Below are positions 1-12,205 of a DNA stretch of 64,000 nt, one piece after another. Each line of letters starts with the position of its first letter. The stretch's first letter is position 1. The stretch covers positions 12,088,001 to 12,152,000 of the forward strand of contig NW_024464918.1 of NCBI RefSeq assembly GCF_017591425.1, given 5' to 3'. Made by a program: the position numbers and the translations under genes. Source of the DNA: Ochotona curzoniae (taxonomy: Eukaryota; Chordata; Mammalia; Lagomorpha; Ochotonidae). The notes below the pieces were generated by a model, which had not been told where the DNA came from, did no database searches, and saw only the letters and a list, made by a program, of their open reading frames with translations.

Positions 1-2070
1 TCACTTCACCAAGGAAGAGATACCCAGGTTGAACTTGAGAACAAAATGAAAGGAACACAAGAGATTTGTGACTGTAACTAAGTACTCTTTTTTCTCAACT
101 TGGAATTGGTAGGAATTAATTAATTAATTAATTAATTAATTAATATTGGTAGGAAGAATAATCTAGAAAGACTTGTTAGTGGATCACATTGTTAAGGCCA
201 TCGCTACAGTTGTGCAAACTATGAAGGAGTTGGAACCTGTTCTTGAAAGCCGTTGATGAAGAGTGGCTATTTATTTACCTGGGTTAACTTCTGAGTGTCT
301 GTTGGAGCAGCATAGATGAGAGTTCAGGGTTTCCAGAGGCCGTGCTAGACAGATGGCCATAAATTTAATGATAGAGGACCTGCTCATCAGAGACCTAATG
401 TGTTTATTTTAGATTTATTCTAACAGGCACCTGCTACAAGGTAAATTAGACAGGTTTGAGATCTGGTTTTCTGGTGAGTTGTTAGAAAATGGAGTTGAAT
501 GAATGATGCCTTTCACAGAGACATTGGCAAGGACAAAGGAACTTTGTTTAAACTTGCTGATTGGTATGGATGAGGCAGCCCAGAGGCCTGGTCTGGAGGA
601 AACCAGCTGGTTTTTCCAAAATAACCTAGTTTAAGAAGTAATGGAGGCATACTGCTAAAACAGAATGGAACAATTTATCAAGACAAATTTCACAGTGTCA
701 CACTGCATTCCGCACCCAACCAGAGCCCATCTGCCTGTCTAGAGGTTGACTGCTTAAGTGGGAATAGCTCAAGATCCAATCAGTGTAATTCTATACTCGA
801 TTAATCTCATATCTTTTTCATATTCTAAGTTTGTATGGTTGTAATGGGATCCAGATTTACTTGTTACATAAAAAGGAGATTAAGCTGAAACCCTTAAGAG
901 TGAAGTGATGGTCTTTGCTTTGGACTATCTGATAATTGTAAAGATGCCACAGAGCTGCTTACCGTCAATTCTGGAAAAATTATGCATGTTTATTTAAAAT
1001 AGAAACACTCTTGAAAGTGCTCATGAAGTGCCTCTGTAGTCTGTGTAATCCCAAAACAATCTGTACCTTTTCTTTTTTTTTTTTTCTATTTTTACGCTCT
1101 TCCCTTCCTGACATCCATAACTCCATATGCAATACTGTACCTTTTGAGAAGAATGAGAGATGTGACTTAGCTTTGTCTAGTTGAAATGTCCTTGTCTTTT
1201 TAAAGTTACCCTGATGCATTCAGAAAGCCAAAGTGATTTGGAGAAAGATATTTCAAACCATAGCACAGGCCAGCTGGAGACAGCTGGTTGCACTGAATTA
1301 AAGTAAATTTGTTACCAGCCCTGAATTAAATGTCAAAAGGCATCAGGATCCCATAAGGATGTGGTTTCTGTCCTAAAGGAGACAGATGGTATTGGGACTA
1401 GCTTTAGAGAAGGCAACAGAAGCGAATGAATAGATATGCAGACCCCGAGCTCAGGAGATATTTGCTGTGTTATAGAGAAGCGTAGAAGATGCATGCAGAC
1501 TTCCACTCGTTAGGATTCTTCAAGTTCCTAGTTTCTAAGCTGAGCCAAAAGGAAAGGACAGTGAAGGTAGCAGGGGAAAATGTCACTTATTCACCACCAG
1601 TGCACATCAGATTTGAAAGCTAATCTTTAGAACTGTGTTTGCCTTTATTCCTCATGACTTAAGTTAATGGGATGAAAATGGCTTCAGAATACATCATTTC
1701 TTTTCCAATTTCACATAGCTGCAAACTCTTTATTAAGGAGAGCTGACCTTCCACACTCTAGCGAATGTGTTTTGTTCTCTTAATTTCTCCAGCAAGCAGA
1801 TAACCAGTCCATTGTCACTCACCAAACCCAGTATAGGACAGTGAGCACTTAATTATCCCTGTGCTCGGTGCCATGTAGACAAAACTATTAGTAGAGAGAA
1901 AATATGGTTGCTCTGTATCTGCCCACAAGTGTAGACTCAATAGGAATTGAGATTTCATGTATTTTATATGCCTTGTTTTGTGTCCAGGGAGTAATCCATT
2001 TATTCCATGACTGTTTATTTTAAGTTACTTTGAAAGTTCACCAACAAAAGTGAAGAGAATGTGGCGTTTG
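1..2070. other. Unassigned non-coding sequence
   Basis: No gene recognised. The only clear structure is a (TTAA)n microsatellite at about 115-143. The single open frame (980-1219, minus) runs through a poly-lysine stretch made by an oligo-T tract, so it looks like chance. Old repeats too diverged to name by eye could be present. Confidence 0.5.
115..143. repeat. (TTAA)n microsatellite
   Basis: About seven perfect 'aatt' units in a row, directly visible. No other function is suggested. Confidence 0.9.
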
Positions 2071-2425
2071 GTCTCACACAAGCCTAGAGTAAGTCCTGGT
2101 CTCACTGACTTCCAGTGGGATCTTGGGCTAATTCCAGACAACTTTACCCAGCAGAATCACTAGCTATCCTTTCCCTCCACTTGTTTGTTTTCTTCATACT
2201 CCCCCAAGGTCCCTAGGGACTTAAGCCAAAGAAGCTGTGTTTGCCCTAAACTCCTAGATGATGCCAGTGTGCACCAAGGCTCAGGAACCTGCCATCTAAA
2301 TTCTCTATGGCTAAGTTGCTCCATCTGCAAGGTGTGGTTAACGCCTTCTGCACTGAAAAGACATGAAGCATCTGTTTCACTGCCCTACGCTAAGTACACA
2401 TTAGCTATTGTCCTTGAATAACATT
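2070..2425 (+). mobile_element. MIR SINE remnant, apparently split
   Basis: The left part has 'ggtctcactgacttcc' and 'gatcttgggcta', which resemble the MIR core. The right part (about 2,300-2,425) reads 'ttgctccatctgcaaggtg' and later 'gctattgtccttg', matching the MIR 3' half. The 150 bp between them is unexplained and may be a later insertion. The assignment comes from remembered MIR consensus, not a search. Confidence 0.5.
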
Positions 2426-3180
2426 AAGATGATCTCATCCAGATTATCTCAGCTTCACGTTAGGAGGTGACCTAATGGCCATCACCCCCATGTTTGTTGT
2501 CTGATTTCTTCAACACCTAAGGCGATTACCAGCGGGAGGTTGCTGCTGGCAGAATACAACCAAAAACCAAGAGATCACAAATGAAATCTTCATCAGAGAG
2601 GAATGAGGGGAGAATCCGAGGAGCATCTTTCTTCTCTTTTAATCAAAGATTTAACTCTGCAAATTCAGTACAAATAAAGACTAGAATGAACATGCCCTCC
2701 TTGTGTTTTCTCCTCATTTGGAAGCAGATGAGAAGGGAGATCTACTTTGCAACAGTTGATCTTGGTAATTTTCTGGGCCATTTCCTCAAGGTGTTGTTAA
2801 GGGGAGCAATCAGCTCTGTCCACCGCAGTTCCCTCCCCTTAGATACATCAGCTCCCCACATGTTTGACACCTTTTCCTAGCTGCTTCCTGTTCCTTCCAA
2901 AAGCATTGCTTCGGCGGATGAGCTTTTCTGTCTCCTTGTCCTTTGTAAAATCTGCAGCCTAAAAATACTCCTACTTTTAAGGACAGATGTTTCATGATGA
3001 TATATCCATTTGCTGTCTTTTTTTTTTTTCTGAAATACTTTTTCAAGGTTCATAGTCTTTCCATAACCTTATCCTGTCAACTCCCATGACCAAGGGGGTA
3101 GGGATTGCTGTTTTCACCACCTATTTATACTCCTGTGGAACTGTGCATTAAACCTGTAATTATAAAGTAGATTGCAATTG
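2425..3180. other. Unassigned non-coding sequence
   Basis: No repeat or gene recognised. Open frames here (for example 2,581-2,880 plus, 99 codons) show no recognisable domain and end in repeat-free unique DNA. Confidence 0.4.
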
Positions 3181-3183
3181 TGG

Positions 3184-3213
3184 GTTTTTTGTTTTGTTTT
3201 GTTTTGTTTTTTT
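3184..3213. repeat. (GTTTT)n microsatellite
   Basis: Repeated 'gtttt' units follow a T run. This is probably the decayed poly(A) of an old minus-strand retroelement, but no body is recognisable beside it. Confidence 0.8.
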
Positions 3214-3439
3214 GCAAAAACTGAATTTAAAAAGGAAAGAAAGAAGTAGTTTGAGGCAGGAAAACAGGAAGGGAAGGAAATATTATTCTCTTAGAATTAT
3301 GAAAATATGAAATATATATTTGTATTAGTAAAATCAAAAGAGAAGAAACCAAAGGAGTCTGAGGTAAAGCAAGCTCTTGGAGCCGGTTGAGTAAACAAGC
3401 TGGAGTCAGAAGCAGCCAGTTCTTCATGTGTATTCCTCA

Positions 3440-3720
3440 AGACCCAACCCAAACTGGCTTAAGAAAAAGGGAAGTTGGTTGGCTCCTAGAAACAGGAGTT
3501 TCAGTGAACAGGTAGTCCTGGGAATTCCATTCAGTGTCAGTGATGTCAAGCCCCTGACTCTACACTTTTGTCTCTGCGTGATCCTGGTGGTCTGTGTCCT
3601 TCTGCTTGTGTAGGTTTGTGTGACACTGCACTGCTCTTTGCATTTCTGTCTTCCTTTGGTTTCAGACTCAGACCACCAATCTCTTGCTGTCACTCTGCCC
3701 ACCACTCTCTTTTTCCAAAG
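3440..3720 (+). mobile_element. Ancient interspersed repeat remnant
   Basis: 'actggcttaagaaaaaggg' followed by 'ttggttggctc' resembles a common old mammalian repeat segment ('actggcttaaacaaaaagg...ttattggctc'), and the CT-rich remainder fits the same element. I cannot name the family with confidence. Several overlapping short frames lie on it and are not genes. Confidence 0.35.
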
Positions 3721-4040
3721 GTTTCTCTCTGTGTGTTCCTCCTGTGGACCTCCCTCTGCTTTTCTCTTTTCTTTGTTTCATTTTCACAGAAGTTTATGTC
3801 ATCTTACTGTGAGATAGCATCATGATATCTCAGATTTCTATGTTTCAGTTCACAAGACAATGGATATATGGACCTCTCTCTCATAAAAAAAAAACTATAA
3901 AACTGACTCTAGTTGACTTTGTGTGTGCCCACACTTTACCCACATTTGTTCTTTGATGGACTGGTCTTTTCACAATTTGGCCTATATGGGACTTTTTTTA
4001 TTGTGACCTATCAGAATAACCTGCACTGCTGAATGAAAAT
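3720..4040. other. Unassigned non-coding sequence
   Basis: AT-rich unique sequence with no gene or repeat that I recognise. Confidence 0.4.
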
Positions 4041-4474
4041 ATTTATCTTATTTTTTCTTCTACTTGAAAGGCAAATTTACAGAGAGAAGGAGAGATAGAG
4101 AGAAGATCTTCCATCCACTGGTTCACTCCCCAAATGGCTGCAATGGACAGAGCTGAGTTGATCTGGAGCCAGGAGCCAGGAGCCACATGGGTATAGAATT
4201 TTATGTACTGAGAGAGACATCTCATCCAATCCTAACTACCCACAGTGAATAGATCTGAGCTGAGACAGGAAATCTGGGGGCGTGAAACTCAATCAAAATT
4301 TACATCTGGATGGCAGGAGCCCAGTCACTGGAGCCATCACTGCTGCCTCCCAGGGTCTATGTTAGCAGGAAGCCAGAGGCAGAAACTGTAGTCATGAATG
4401 GAAGCCAACTGCTCTAACAGGGCACAGGGAAATCCTAAACAGCATCTTCAGTGTTAGGTCAAACACCTGGCCTT
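4040..4474 (-). mobile_element. CSINE (lagomorph tRNA-derived SINE), older copy
   Basis: The plus strand shows the inverted tail, then 'gaaaggcaaatttacagag', 'gaagatcttccatccactg' and 'gttcactccccaaatggctg', the reverse complement of the CSINE 3' half. The 5' end is near 'cacctggcc'. It is long for the family (about 435 bp against about 330), so it may contain a small insertion or two overlapping copies. Confidence 0.8.
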
Positions 4475-4717
4475 ATAAATTCAGTATGGTGCAAAAATAG
4501 TTTTGAAATCCATACATATATTTTTTTACAATATTCATTTCCAATAAATGTTTTAGAACTTCATCATATATCCAAAATTCCTTAAGTTCAGTACACCTTA
4601 TATTCCCTCCCATGGATAGTGTTTTTCAGATTTTTATTCTTTTAAGCTTGGCCAAAAAGAGATTTCCATATATTACCTGAGATAATGCCACACAGTAATA
4701 GTCACTGTCTGTAAAAA

Positions 4718-4718
<1 letters not shown>
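4475..4718. other. Possible mariner-like DNA transposon relic
   Basis: 'ggtgcaaaaatagttttga' followed by AT-rich sequence with 'ccaataaatgtttta' weakly recalls Tc1/mariner MITE termini. No matching inverted repeat was found on the other side, so this is speculative. Confidence 0.2.

Positions 4719-4752
<34 letters not shown>
4719..4752. repeat. (CA)n microsatellite
   Basis: About 17 uninterrupted CA units. Likely polymorphic. Confidence 0.95.
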
Positions 4753-4754
<2 letters not shown>

Positions 4755-4859
4755 GGTTGCCATCTTACTTCTTATACATAAACCTCATCCATGAAGGATC
4801 TCCATGAGAAATATTTCTTCTTCTTTTTTGGCAAATTGTGTCATAAAAGTCACAGAAAC

Positions 4860-5190
4860 TTTTATTTTAAAGATATATGTACTTAAATGACAAAGTAACA
4901 GTGAGAGGAAGGAGACATAGAAAGAGCTTACATATGCTGGTTCATTTCCAAAGGGCTGCCACAGCCAGGACTGGGCCAGGTAGAAGCCAGGAATCGAGTA
5001 TTCCAACTACATCTCCCATGCGGCTGTCAGGGGCCCAAGTACTTGAACCGTATTCTGCTGCTTCCCCAGGTACCTTAACAAGGAGCTGTGTGGACAGCAA
5101 TGCACCTGTAACTCAAAATGGCACTCCAGCAGGAGATGTTGGTGTTGCAAATGGCATCTTAATCCACATTGCCACAATGCCAGCCCAAGT
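4860..5190 (-). mobile_element. CSINE, older subfamily
   Basis: Near full length in reverse orientation: tail at 4,860, then 'gctggttcatttccaaa', 'catctcccatgcggct', and a 5' end at 'gccacaatgccagccc'. The open frame at 4,877-5,215 lies entirely within it and is not a gene. Confidence 0.85.
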
Positions 5191-6330
5191 CGTAGAGACT
5201 TTTTCAGACAACTGAATATGCTCTGGTTGGGTCCCACAAAAAATTTGGTAAGTTTACATGACTTTGGGAAATATATGGCATTTGACTGAACAAGAAACAG
5301 GCATTTAGAGAAATGTATAATCCCCTCAAAAACATTTCTGAGAAAGCTGTGTGTCAGATACCCACCATCATGCGGGCCAAAGGTGACAGAGGTAGAGATG
5401 CTTCTTTGTAGCTGTCCCACAAGAAGCAAATGCCTTTCCATGGAACTTTCCAGAAGATCCAGTCTCGGGTTCCATCCCTACGAACCCATAATGTCCATTT
5501 CCCACCCACAAACACAGAGAACGCAAGCCTGCTGCTCGATGGGAGGGGAAGGACTGCAGCTGTGCCCTTTCTATGGCACCTGCGTAACACTGGAGAGTTG
5601 AGGTTGAAATCCACGGGCCGTGCACTCGGAGCAACCTGGGTTCAAAGATGAGGATGTGTGCTTTTCACGTGAGCCTCTCCATTTCCATCCCTGCTGCAGT
5701 AGAATCCCTGTGCACAGAGACGGAGAAGGCAAAGGACCTGGAGCACAGCACAGCTCAAGATATGTACTTCTCAGTGCTTTCACTGTGCACTCAGAAACAG
5801 GTGAACATCTGCAGCATCTGTCCTTTTTCCTCTCCTTCTCTCCCTTATGAGAATCTCCTTAGCCTACCTCAGCCTATCACACACACAGGCCAGGCTCCTC
5901 CAACAAACACAGCTCTGCCCCCGCCTAGAGGGGCACAAGGCTCTGCAGGACCAATTGCTTAGATCTCTACTTGCTGGACACACGGCCCATCTCCATGGCA
6001 TCCTTCAGCTGAAGCTTATTTCAGGATCCACGCAGGGGAACAGATACACAGGAGATGAGGTGAAGGAGAAACTGACTAACCTGGCTTCACAGCAGGAACT
6101 AGGCTGTTCCACTAGGAGCTTTCCGGCCTTACCAGCCCTGTGTCTAGCTCCTGTTCCCCTGTCTGGTGACATCACTGCTAACCCTCATGTCTTGAATAAC
6201 AATGTAATTCCGTTATTGACTTTCTCTATCCACTTTTCTGTCCCCCTGGTAGCATCCTTTGTAAAACTAAGTTCTTTCAGAATAGAAGTCAAGATTTTTT
6301 TTTTCTGTTCTATTTCTTCAGTTCCAAAGT
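5190..6330. other. Unassigned sequence with the longest open frame of the window
   Basis: Moderately GC-rich unique DNA. It carries the longest frame in the window (5,847-6,347 plus, 166 codons) and several overlapping frames on both strands (5,354-5,962). The translations lack recognisable domains and low-complexity tracts cross them. No promoter, splice context or poly(A) signal points to an exon. Cross-species alignment would be needed to exclude one. Confidence 0.45.
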
Positions 6331-6440
6331 CAAAACCGTGGCTTTGAAGTCGACAGACATGTTTCAGCTACTGATGTGCTGTGTAGGATTAGGAAAACCA
6401 CTTCCCTTCCCTCGGCTTTAGTTCTTTAGAAATAAACTAA
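6330..6440 (+). mobile_element. MIR SINE remnant
   Basis: 'gtggctttgaagtcgacaga' followed by a diverged 'gtgctgtgtaggattaggaa' and 'ccctcggctttagtt' follows the order of the MIR 5' half and core (gender-neutral landmarks: mixed-residue word, glycine-rich word, 'cctcagttt' word). Boundaries are approximate. Confidence 0.5.
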
Positions 6441-6594
6441 GTAATAGGAAAGCATCCAATATAAAACCTCAAACGGTAAGAGTCCTCGCAACAAAAAAAT
6501 GCCTGAAAATGTGGAACCTAAATATGACCATCTTCAGGTTTGTTTGTTTTTGCTCCAGCATTTACTGGAGAATTTATGTGAATTTATTGGGATC

Positions 6595-6710
6595 ATTTTC
6601 ACATCTTCTAAAATGAGGGCAATTGTTCTATTTAATATGTACTGTTTTTGTAAGGGTACAGTGAGACAAGCCATAAAAACTGCTTAGCAAAATGACTGGT
6701 ATGGAACAAA
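6595..6710 (+). mobile_element. MIR SINE remnant (3' half)
   Basis: 'tcttctaaaatgagggcaat' followed by 'gtgagacaa' and 'aactgcttagcaaaatga' matches the MIR 3' half. It lies 150 bp beyond another MIR fragment, so the two could be one split copy or two copies. Confidence 0.55.
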
Positions 6711-6974
6711 CTCCAGAAAAATCTGTTGTCTTCCCTCCAGAGACTCAGTTTGGATCTGATTAAGGAATGTGCCGCGGGAACCTGTTCAGTTCTAGAAACA
6801 TTTACTTGGTTTTCTGTTTCATCGAATCAGCTCAATATTGCTTCATTACCCACTATCGTTTTTTGTTACCACATCCTCACTTTACCATAGAGCATCAGTT
6901 GTACTTGATATCCCATGTTAATACGTAGTAGTGAAAATAACCTCAGATGAATCTGTTTTTATGGGACATTGGAG

Positions 6975-7262
6975 TTTTTAAAGTTTATTGTTATTTATTT
7001 GAAAGATGGGATGGGGGAAGGGAGAGTGGGGGAAGGGATAGAGAGGAGAGAGAGAGCATGCATGCAGATCATATGTTAGTTTGCTGAATACCCAAAATGA
7101 TCAAGGTTAGGCTGGCCTAAATCAGGATCCATCACTTTCATCCTCCCAGGACACCTTAGCAGGAAACTGGATCCGAAGCAGAGGTGGGATGGGAATGCAG
7201 GCATCAATGTGGAATGCAGGCATTCCAATGCAAGGATTTCCCATCTATGCCACAGTGCCCAC
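6975..7262 (-). mobile_element. CSINE, older subfamily
   Basis: Reverse orientation: 'gtttattgttatttatttg' tail, GA-rich stretch, 'caggacaccttagcaggaa' and a 5' end at 'ctatgccacagtgcccacc' (reverse of the tRNA-like head 'gctgtggcatag'). The middle is degenerate, with a duplicated 'ggaatgcaggcat'. Confidence 0.75.
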
Positions 7263-7661
7263 CACAGAGCCTTTACTCCAGTAAGCCTGTGATTTATTCT
7301 CCAAAACCCCCCTTTTTTCCTCTTGGTACTCCAGCACCCCACCCCCAGCACAAAGGGTCTGTTCATGCATGATGGCTCTCCCTGCTGGATGAAAAATATT
7401 TGGCACCTCTTGTGGTTCCAATGAGAGAACAGAAGATGGGAGGTTGGCAGTTGCTCAACTCACACTACTAACCCGAGAGTGTTGAGTAGGTGCTGTTTCC
7501 TGAGCATGACTGTAGCTGCTGAATGGCACGTACAGCTCAGCCCACAGTGACCTTCTTCTGAGATCTCACTCGGTACTCCTCATCTCACCTGGAATTGTGC
7601 AGAGCTCACTTATATTCAAACCCTGTGTCCTTGTGTTCAGTGTGCTCAGCACCCCTTTTGA
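7262..7661. other. Unassigned non-coding sequence
   Basis: Nothing recognised apart from short C-rich stretches such as the one near 7,340. Confidence 0.4.
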
Positions 7662-7966
7662 AAAGATTTATCCAATTAATTTAAAGACAGAGTTTCAGAG
7701 AGAGAGAGATCTTGCACCTGCTACTTTTTCCCCTTAAAGATTATGATGGCAAAGGCTAGGCCAGCTGAAACAAGAAGTCTGTGATTCATCAGGGTCCCCA
7801 AAGTGGGTGCAGGAGTACGGGCAGTTGGGTCACCCCTGCAACCTTCCTAGGTGCGTTAACAGTGAGCTGAATTGGAAGTGGAGCAGGACGGACATGAACC
7901 AGCACCTCCATGGAAAGGGGTCATCGCAGGTCGCAGCTTAACTGACGGTGCCACAATGCAGGCTCT
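7661..7966 (-). mobile_element. CSINE, older subfamily
   Basis: Full-length reverse copy: 'agatttatccaattaattt' tail, GA tract, 'gtgcgttaacagtgagctg', 'gacatgaaccagcacc', and a 5' end at 'ggtgccacaatgcaggctc'. No clear target duplication. Confidence 0.8.
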
Positions 7967-8705
7967 AGAACTGGGACTCTTGTCTGTGTAAGACTTTGCA
8001 TTCACGAATAACTCTTCCAAAATATACCTCAAAAAGAAGACCTTAAACTTGATCCTCCCTCCCATTGCTTTTCATTGCCTATGTGGCATAGAAAATACGG
8101 GCGGCGGGAGGGGGATTCAAGCAGGGATGTTATACAAAAATCAAAGTATTTAGTTTAAGAAAAAAGAGTAATTATGTGAGGTTCACATAATCAGAGGAGG
8201 AGGAGAGGCACGGGAATAATGCCCATAAAAAAACAAAGGAAGACAACCCACTCTGACATGAGAACACACACCCGTGTTTTAGTCCTGAGACAGCCATACT
8301 AAAGGTTCAGGAAAGGGTCAGCAACCCATGCGTTTACCCTTCTCATAGAATGCTCTGCAGCTGAGGATTTTGGTTTGTTGGTTATTTGTTTTTTCATTCT
8401 TTGATGAGTATCCAATCACTTGCAATGGAAGAACACTAACCTCTTGGGAGAATTTCCCAAATGCACAGAGCTGGGGCAGGGTGCCATTTCGTTGCTCTGT
8501 GGTGCAGGCCTTTCACTTTGGGCTGTGCCTGCCTTTCCCTTCCCTTTCCTAGCTGGAAGTGTTGGCAACAGCTTGTCTTAGTCACTTCCTTGCTGATGCT
8601 TCCACCGCTTCACCGAAGAGCTAACTGGAGGATAGGTGGTCAGCCTGCCGGTGAGAAGGCTCGTTCATGCTCCTGTGTCACGCATCAATGAGCACAGCTG
8701 AATTC
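7966..8705. other. Unassigned non-coding sequence
   Basis: No repeat or gene recognised. The overlapping frames at 8,370-8,691 lie in ordinary unique DNA with no domain. Confidence 0.4.
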
Positions 8706-8937
8706 AGTACATGGCTCAGGCCCCCTGCCCCAGCTTTCTGCTGATGTAGACCCCAGGACACAGTGGCGATGGCTCAGGTACATGGGTTCCTGCCATCGTG
8801 GGAGAGACCGTGGTTGTAGATCCGGACTTAGTATGCCAGTCATTTCAGGATTTTTATGGAGTGATTGAGTGGGTATGAACTCCCCAGCAGTGGGAGTTCT
8901 CTCTCCCTCAAATTAAAAAAAAAATCTTAATAAAAAC
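8705..8937 (+). mobile_element. CSINE, 5'-truncated older copy
   Basis: 'cagctttctgctgatgtaga', 'catgggttcctgccatcg' and 'gggagagacc' follow the CSINE middle and 3' region. It ends in an A-rich tail with 'aaaatcttaataaaaa'. Confidence 0.7.
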
Positions 8938-10580
8938 AGAGCAGATAAGGCATCCTATGTGACTGTTATGCCTTACTTGGGACAGGAGTTTCTTGCTAAT
9001 ACTTTTGGTTGATGGGAGAAAAAACAAACTTAAAATTATACAAGCTTTAAATATTTCCCCAAACTTCAGAAACAGATTCTTGAAAGTACCAGTTAGTAGT
9101 TGGGGACATATCCCAAGAAATAGGCAGTTGGTAGCATAGAAATAAGACATGCTCAGACTGAAATCCAGAACCCAGGACAACCACCTGATTGATTGGATAG
9201 AAAAATCACAAACTCACCCAATTCAGGCTTTGGGGAGAGGAAAGCTAATGGCTTCTTACATTCTGAATGTTAGATATAAAACATGAGGTTGAGTCCAATT
9301 AATGGCTACACCTGCAACAGGAAAACAAACAAAGCAAAACAAACAGCAAAAAAAAATAAGACATCATCAAATTTATGGTTAGAGAATAAAGCTAATGATA
9401 GTCCCAATTTGATTCTTTCCTTTTGTTCTACCAAATGGCAGGTGGCAGATTCTACAGGATTATTTTCTCTTGTCCTTGGGAACCCAAGGGAGGGAAACTA
9501 ACTTAATACACTGAGACACTGCAAGAGCTGAAAGTAAATATTGAGATAGTTTTTGCTACCTGTACATATTTTATGTAATGAAATAAAATTTCAGGTATGG
9601 CAATGGAATAGTAGTGCCATCAACTACCAACAGAGGAGCTAAGGGCATTGGTTAAGATCTTTGACTTCTATGACAAATTATGTCCTTTGGAGAAAATGCT
9701 CATTGTTGGTCCTTGTATTAGAGAATTCTTCCTATTGTCCTTTGAAAACCAATTTTTTTTCTCATTTTGTGTTATTAGTTCCTCAGCGTTTCTAGAATCT
9801 TAAATACTGTCCATCATTCAGATGGGTAATTTCCTGCAGTTTGAGTCAAGGTTACAAAGCAATTAAAGCATTTGATCTGGGCTGTGTTAATGTTACAGAA
9901 GCAAGTAGCCAGGACACTGAATTGAATACAGGGAAAGCAATACAGGGAATGTCACACCTCAACAGAGCATGGGATTCTCGAGTCAGCACCCAAAGCAAGC
10001 ACAATGAATAGTCAGCAGTCATCCCCACAGCACCCCTTAGGAAGCGCCACTTTGAAGATCAAAATATTAACACACAGCATATCCAACACAGACTGCATTT
10101 GCTCCAATGTTGGAACAGACTGCTCTTTCTTTAGCTGAGCGCCAGATGAAGTGGTGAGTTGGCTTGCATTCAGGGGCAGTGTTATATGAAAAATATGTGT
10201 CTTTAAACACCAAACAGCACGAGGAGATGCGCAGTCCCCGGGAATGAGAGGACTTCTGCCCTAGAACAGCAGACTCACAGTCCCCATGTCTCAGTACAGT
10301 GACTGGCATATCGCCCACGTTCTTCAAGGTCATCTCATTCTTCTGTCACCCCTTTTTTTTTGGACTTTTTAATTGAGTTGGGCAAAATTAAATGTACTGT
10401 GGGACTTGACTGAACTTCTTTGTGGAATTTAAGCAGATGGGTTACTGCAATTACTAGTCAGATTGTTGAAGCTGCATGTAGACTTACACAAAGTTCCTAC
10501 AAGAGTCCCTGAGCTTCCTTAGCAACCACATTTATCATGGCAGCATATCTGCGGTAATATTGTTTGAAAGCTTGCATAAT
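8937..10580. other. Unassigned non-coding sequence
   Basis: About 1.6 kb of AT-rich unique sequence. Frames such as 10,067-10,333 (minus) and 9,283-9,501 (plus) show no domain. No promoter or RNA gene recognised. Confidence 0.4.
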
Positions 10581-10790
10581 TGGGTACTAAAAGAGCTAGG
10601 TTCTAATCCTGGTTCAACAATGATTTAGTTGAGAAGTCTTGCAAAGTGTGTGTAACTTCTGAACCTCAGATTACTCACCTTCAAAGAGATGGGGAAAAAA
10701 AGATATTCTAGATGGCTGTTGATTCTAAGTTCGGGTTAGAAAGCTATAGAGTCAGCTACTGTAAGCATTGGCCCTTGAATCAGAAATAGA
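10580..10790 (+). mobile_element. MIR SINE remnant
   Basis: 'gctaggttctaatcctggtt', 'cttctgaacctcagattact' and 'caaagagatgggg' follow the MIR order from core to 3' half. The downstream CSINE inserted immediately after it. Confidence 0.65.
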
Positions 10791-11814
10791 ATACAGGGCC
10801 CGGAGCAGAAGCCTAGTGGCTAAAATCCTTGCCTTGTATGTGCTAGCATACACTATAACCGCCAGTTCATATCCCTGCTGATCCACGTCCCATCCAGCTC
10901 TCTGCTTGTGGCCTGGGAAAGCAGTAGAGAACAGCTCAAAACCTTAAAACCCTGCACCTGCATGGGAAACCCGGAAGAAATTCCTGGCTTCGGATCAGCT
11001 CATCTCAGGCTGTGTCAGACATGTGTAGAGTGACGAGCAGATGGAGAATCCTTCTGTCTTTATCTCCTTCTGTGTGTAAATCTGCCTTTCTTTTTTTTTT
11101 TTTTTAACTTTTGATGATGTTTAGATAGCTGACCAGGATAGGAAAGATTAAGAATTAGGGGAAAGTAGATGAGACCATAGTTTTCAAATTTTCTTCTTTC
11201 TGTATCTGGGAGAGAGGAGAAGAGAAGGGGAGAAGCCATACCCATCCTACCAACCGCCTCAATTCCCGGGGATGAGGAATGGCCAGCTGAGGTCATCCCA
11301 GGGCCCCTGATGTGGAGCATGTTCTGACGGTTCAACTGAAGTGGCTTCCATATTTGGCAATGCTGTTGATCTTGCCACGCCTCAGATGAAGAAATCCTTC
11401 CAAAGTGCATCGGCTAACATAATCCACCTTAGAGTCTCCATTCACCCAGATACTTGTTGTCAACACCTGGCTGGGATAGTTGACCAATCTGTTCTGTCTT
11501 CCTTTCTCTGCTGTGGTACCAGATGTCCTCTGCAGGTCCCAATGTGCTGCCATATCCTCCAAGTGCATCTCAGCATGCCATTCACTGCTCTATTTTAGCC
11601 ATTGAGGAGGCCCAGTTCTGACACAAACACTCCACAGAAAAACCACAGATCCTACAGTTCTCCCCATGATTAGAGTTCTGAAGCCGGTAGTTCAGTTGTG
11701 GGAATCTTCAATGAAACCTCTTCTGAGGTGATCTCAGACTTGACTTTTTAGTATGCTTTCCAGTACGGCATCTGGCTCAGGCTCTCACCCACAGCAGCCT
11801 ATGCACATACTGAT

Positions 11815-12205
11815 GGTTGCAGTTGCTTGGTCAGTTTTATCTCCAGCCCCCTCTCTTACATAAACCAATGGATGCTGCAACCCAGCCCAACCCAGCCCAC
11901 CACACACTCAGGCCTCACATATATCAGTGAGTACTGCAGATAGTTAGAACAACTCTCAATAACACCCCCCCCCAAGACTTACCCCCATCCCTGGTTCCTT
12001 CGCTTGCCAATATGTGCAGCAGACTCATTCAGTCTGTTCCACATCCCATTTAATTTTCGGACACCTCAATGTGCATTGGAGCCTAGTTCAACCCAACTGA
12101 CTCCACTATCCAGCTCACACTCACGCCAGCGGATCCCACTGCCTGTCTAGCCAGGCCCATCCCCAGCCCTCATTCTCATGCTCACCAGTGGGAGTTACAG
12201 CCCAT
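11815..12205. repeat. Degenerate GC-rich minisatellite (VNTR-like)
   Basis: The plus strand repeats a motif like 'accagtgggtgctgcaaccc' followed by 'cagccca...cacactca'. Unit starts are near 11,863, 11,923, 12,006, 12,070, 12,125 and 12,184, a spacing of 55-83 bp. Units are well diverged, so the array is old or was assembled from variants. It sits inside the composite insertion between the SINE-derived and unique parts. Confidence 0.6.

Noticed and set aside
5847..6347. 166-codon open frame, the longest in the window
   Set aside because: No recognisable domain or motif, overlapping frames on both strands, and no splice or promoter context. A length of this order is expected by chance in 64 kb.
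10797..11090. tRNA-like sequence in SINE heads considered as tRNA genes
   Set aside because: The head is part of a tRNA-derived SINE with body and tail. No intact cloverleaf is preserved here or in the other copies.
11060..11568. Two minus-strand frames (116 and 78 codons) in the composite insertion
   Set aside because: They overlap in different frames, match no protein I know, and one runs through the poly(A). They are more likely non-coding element sequence.
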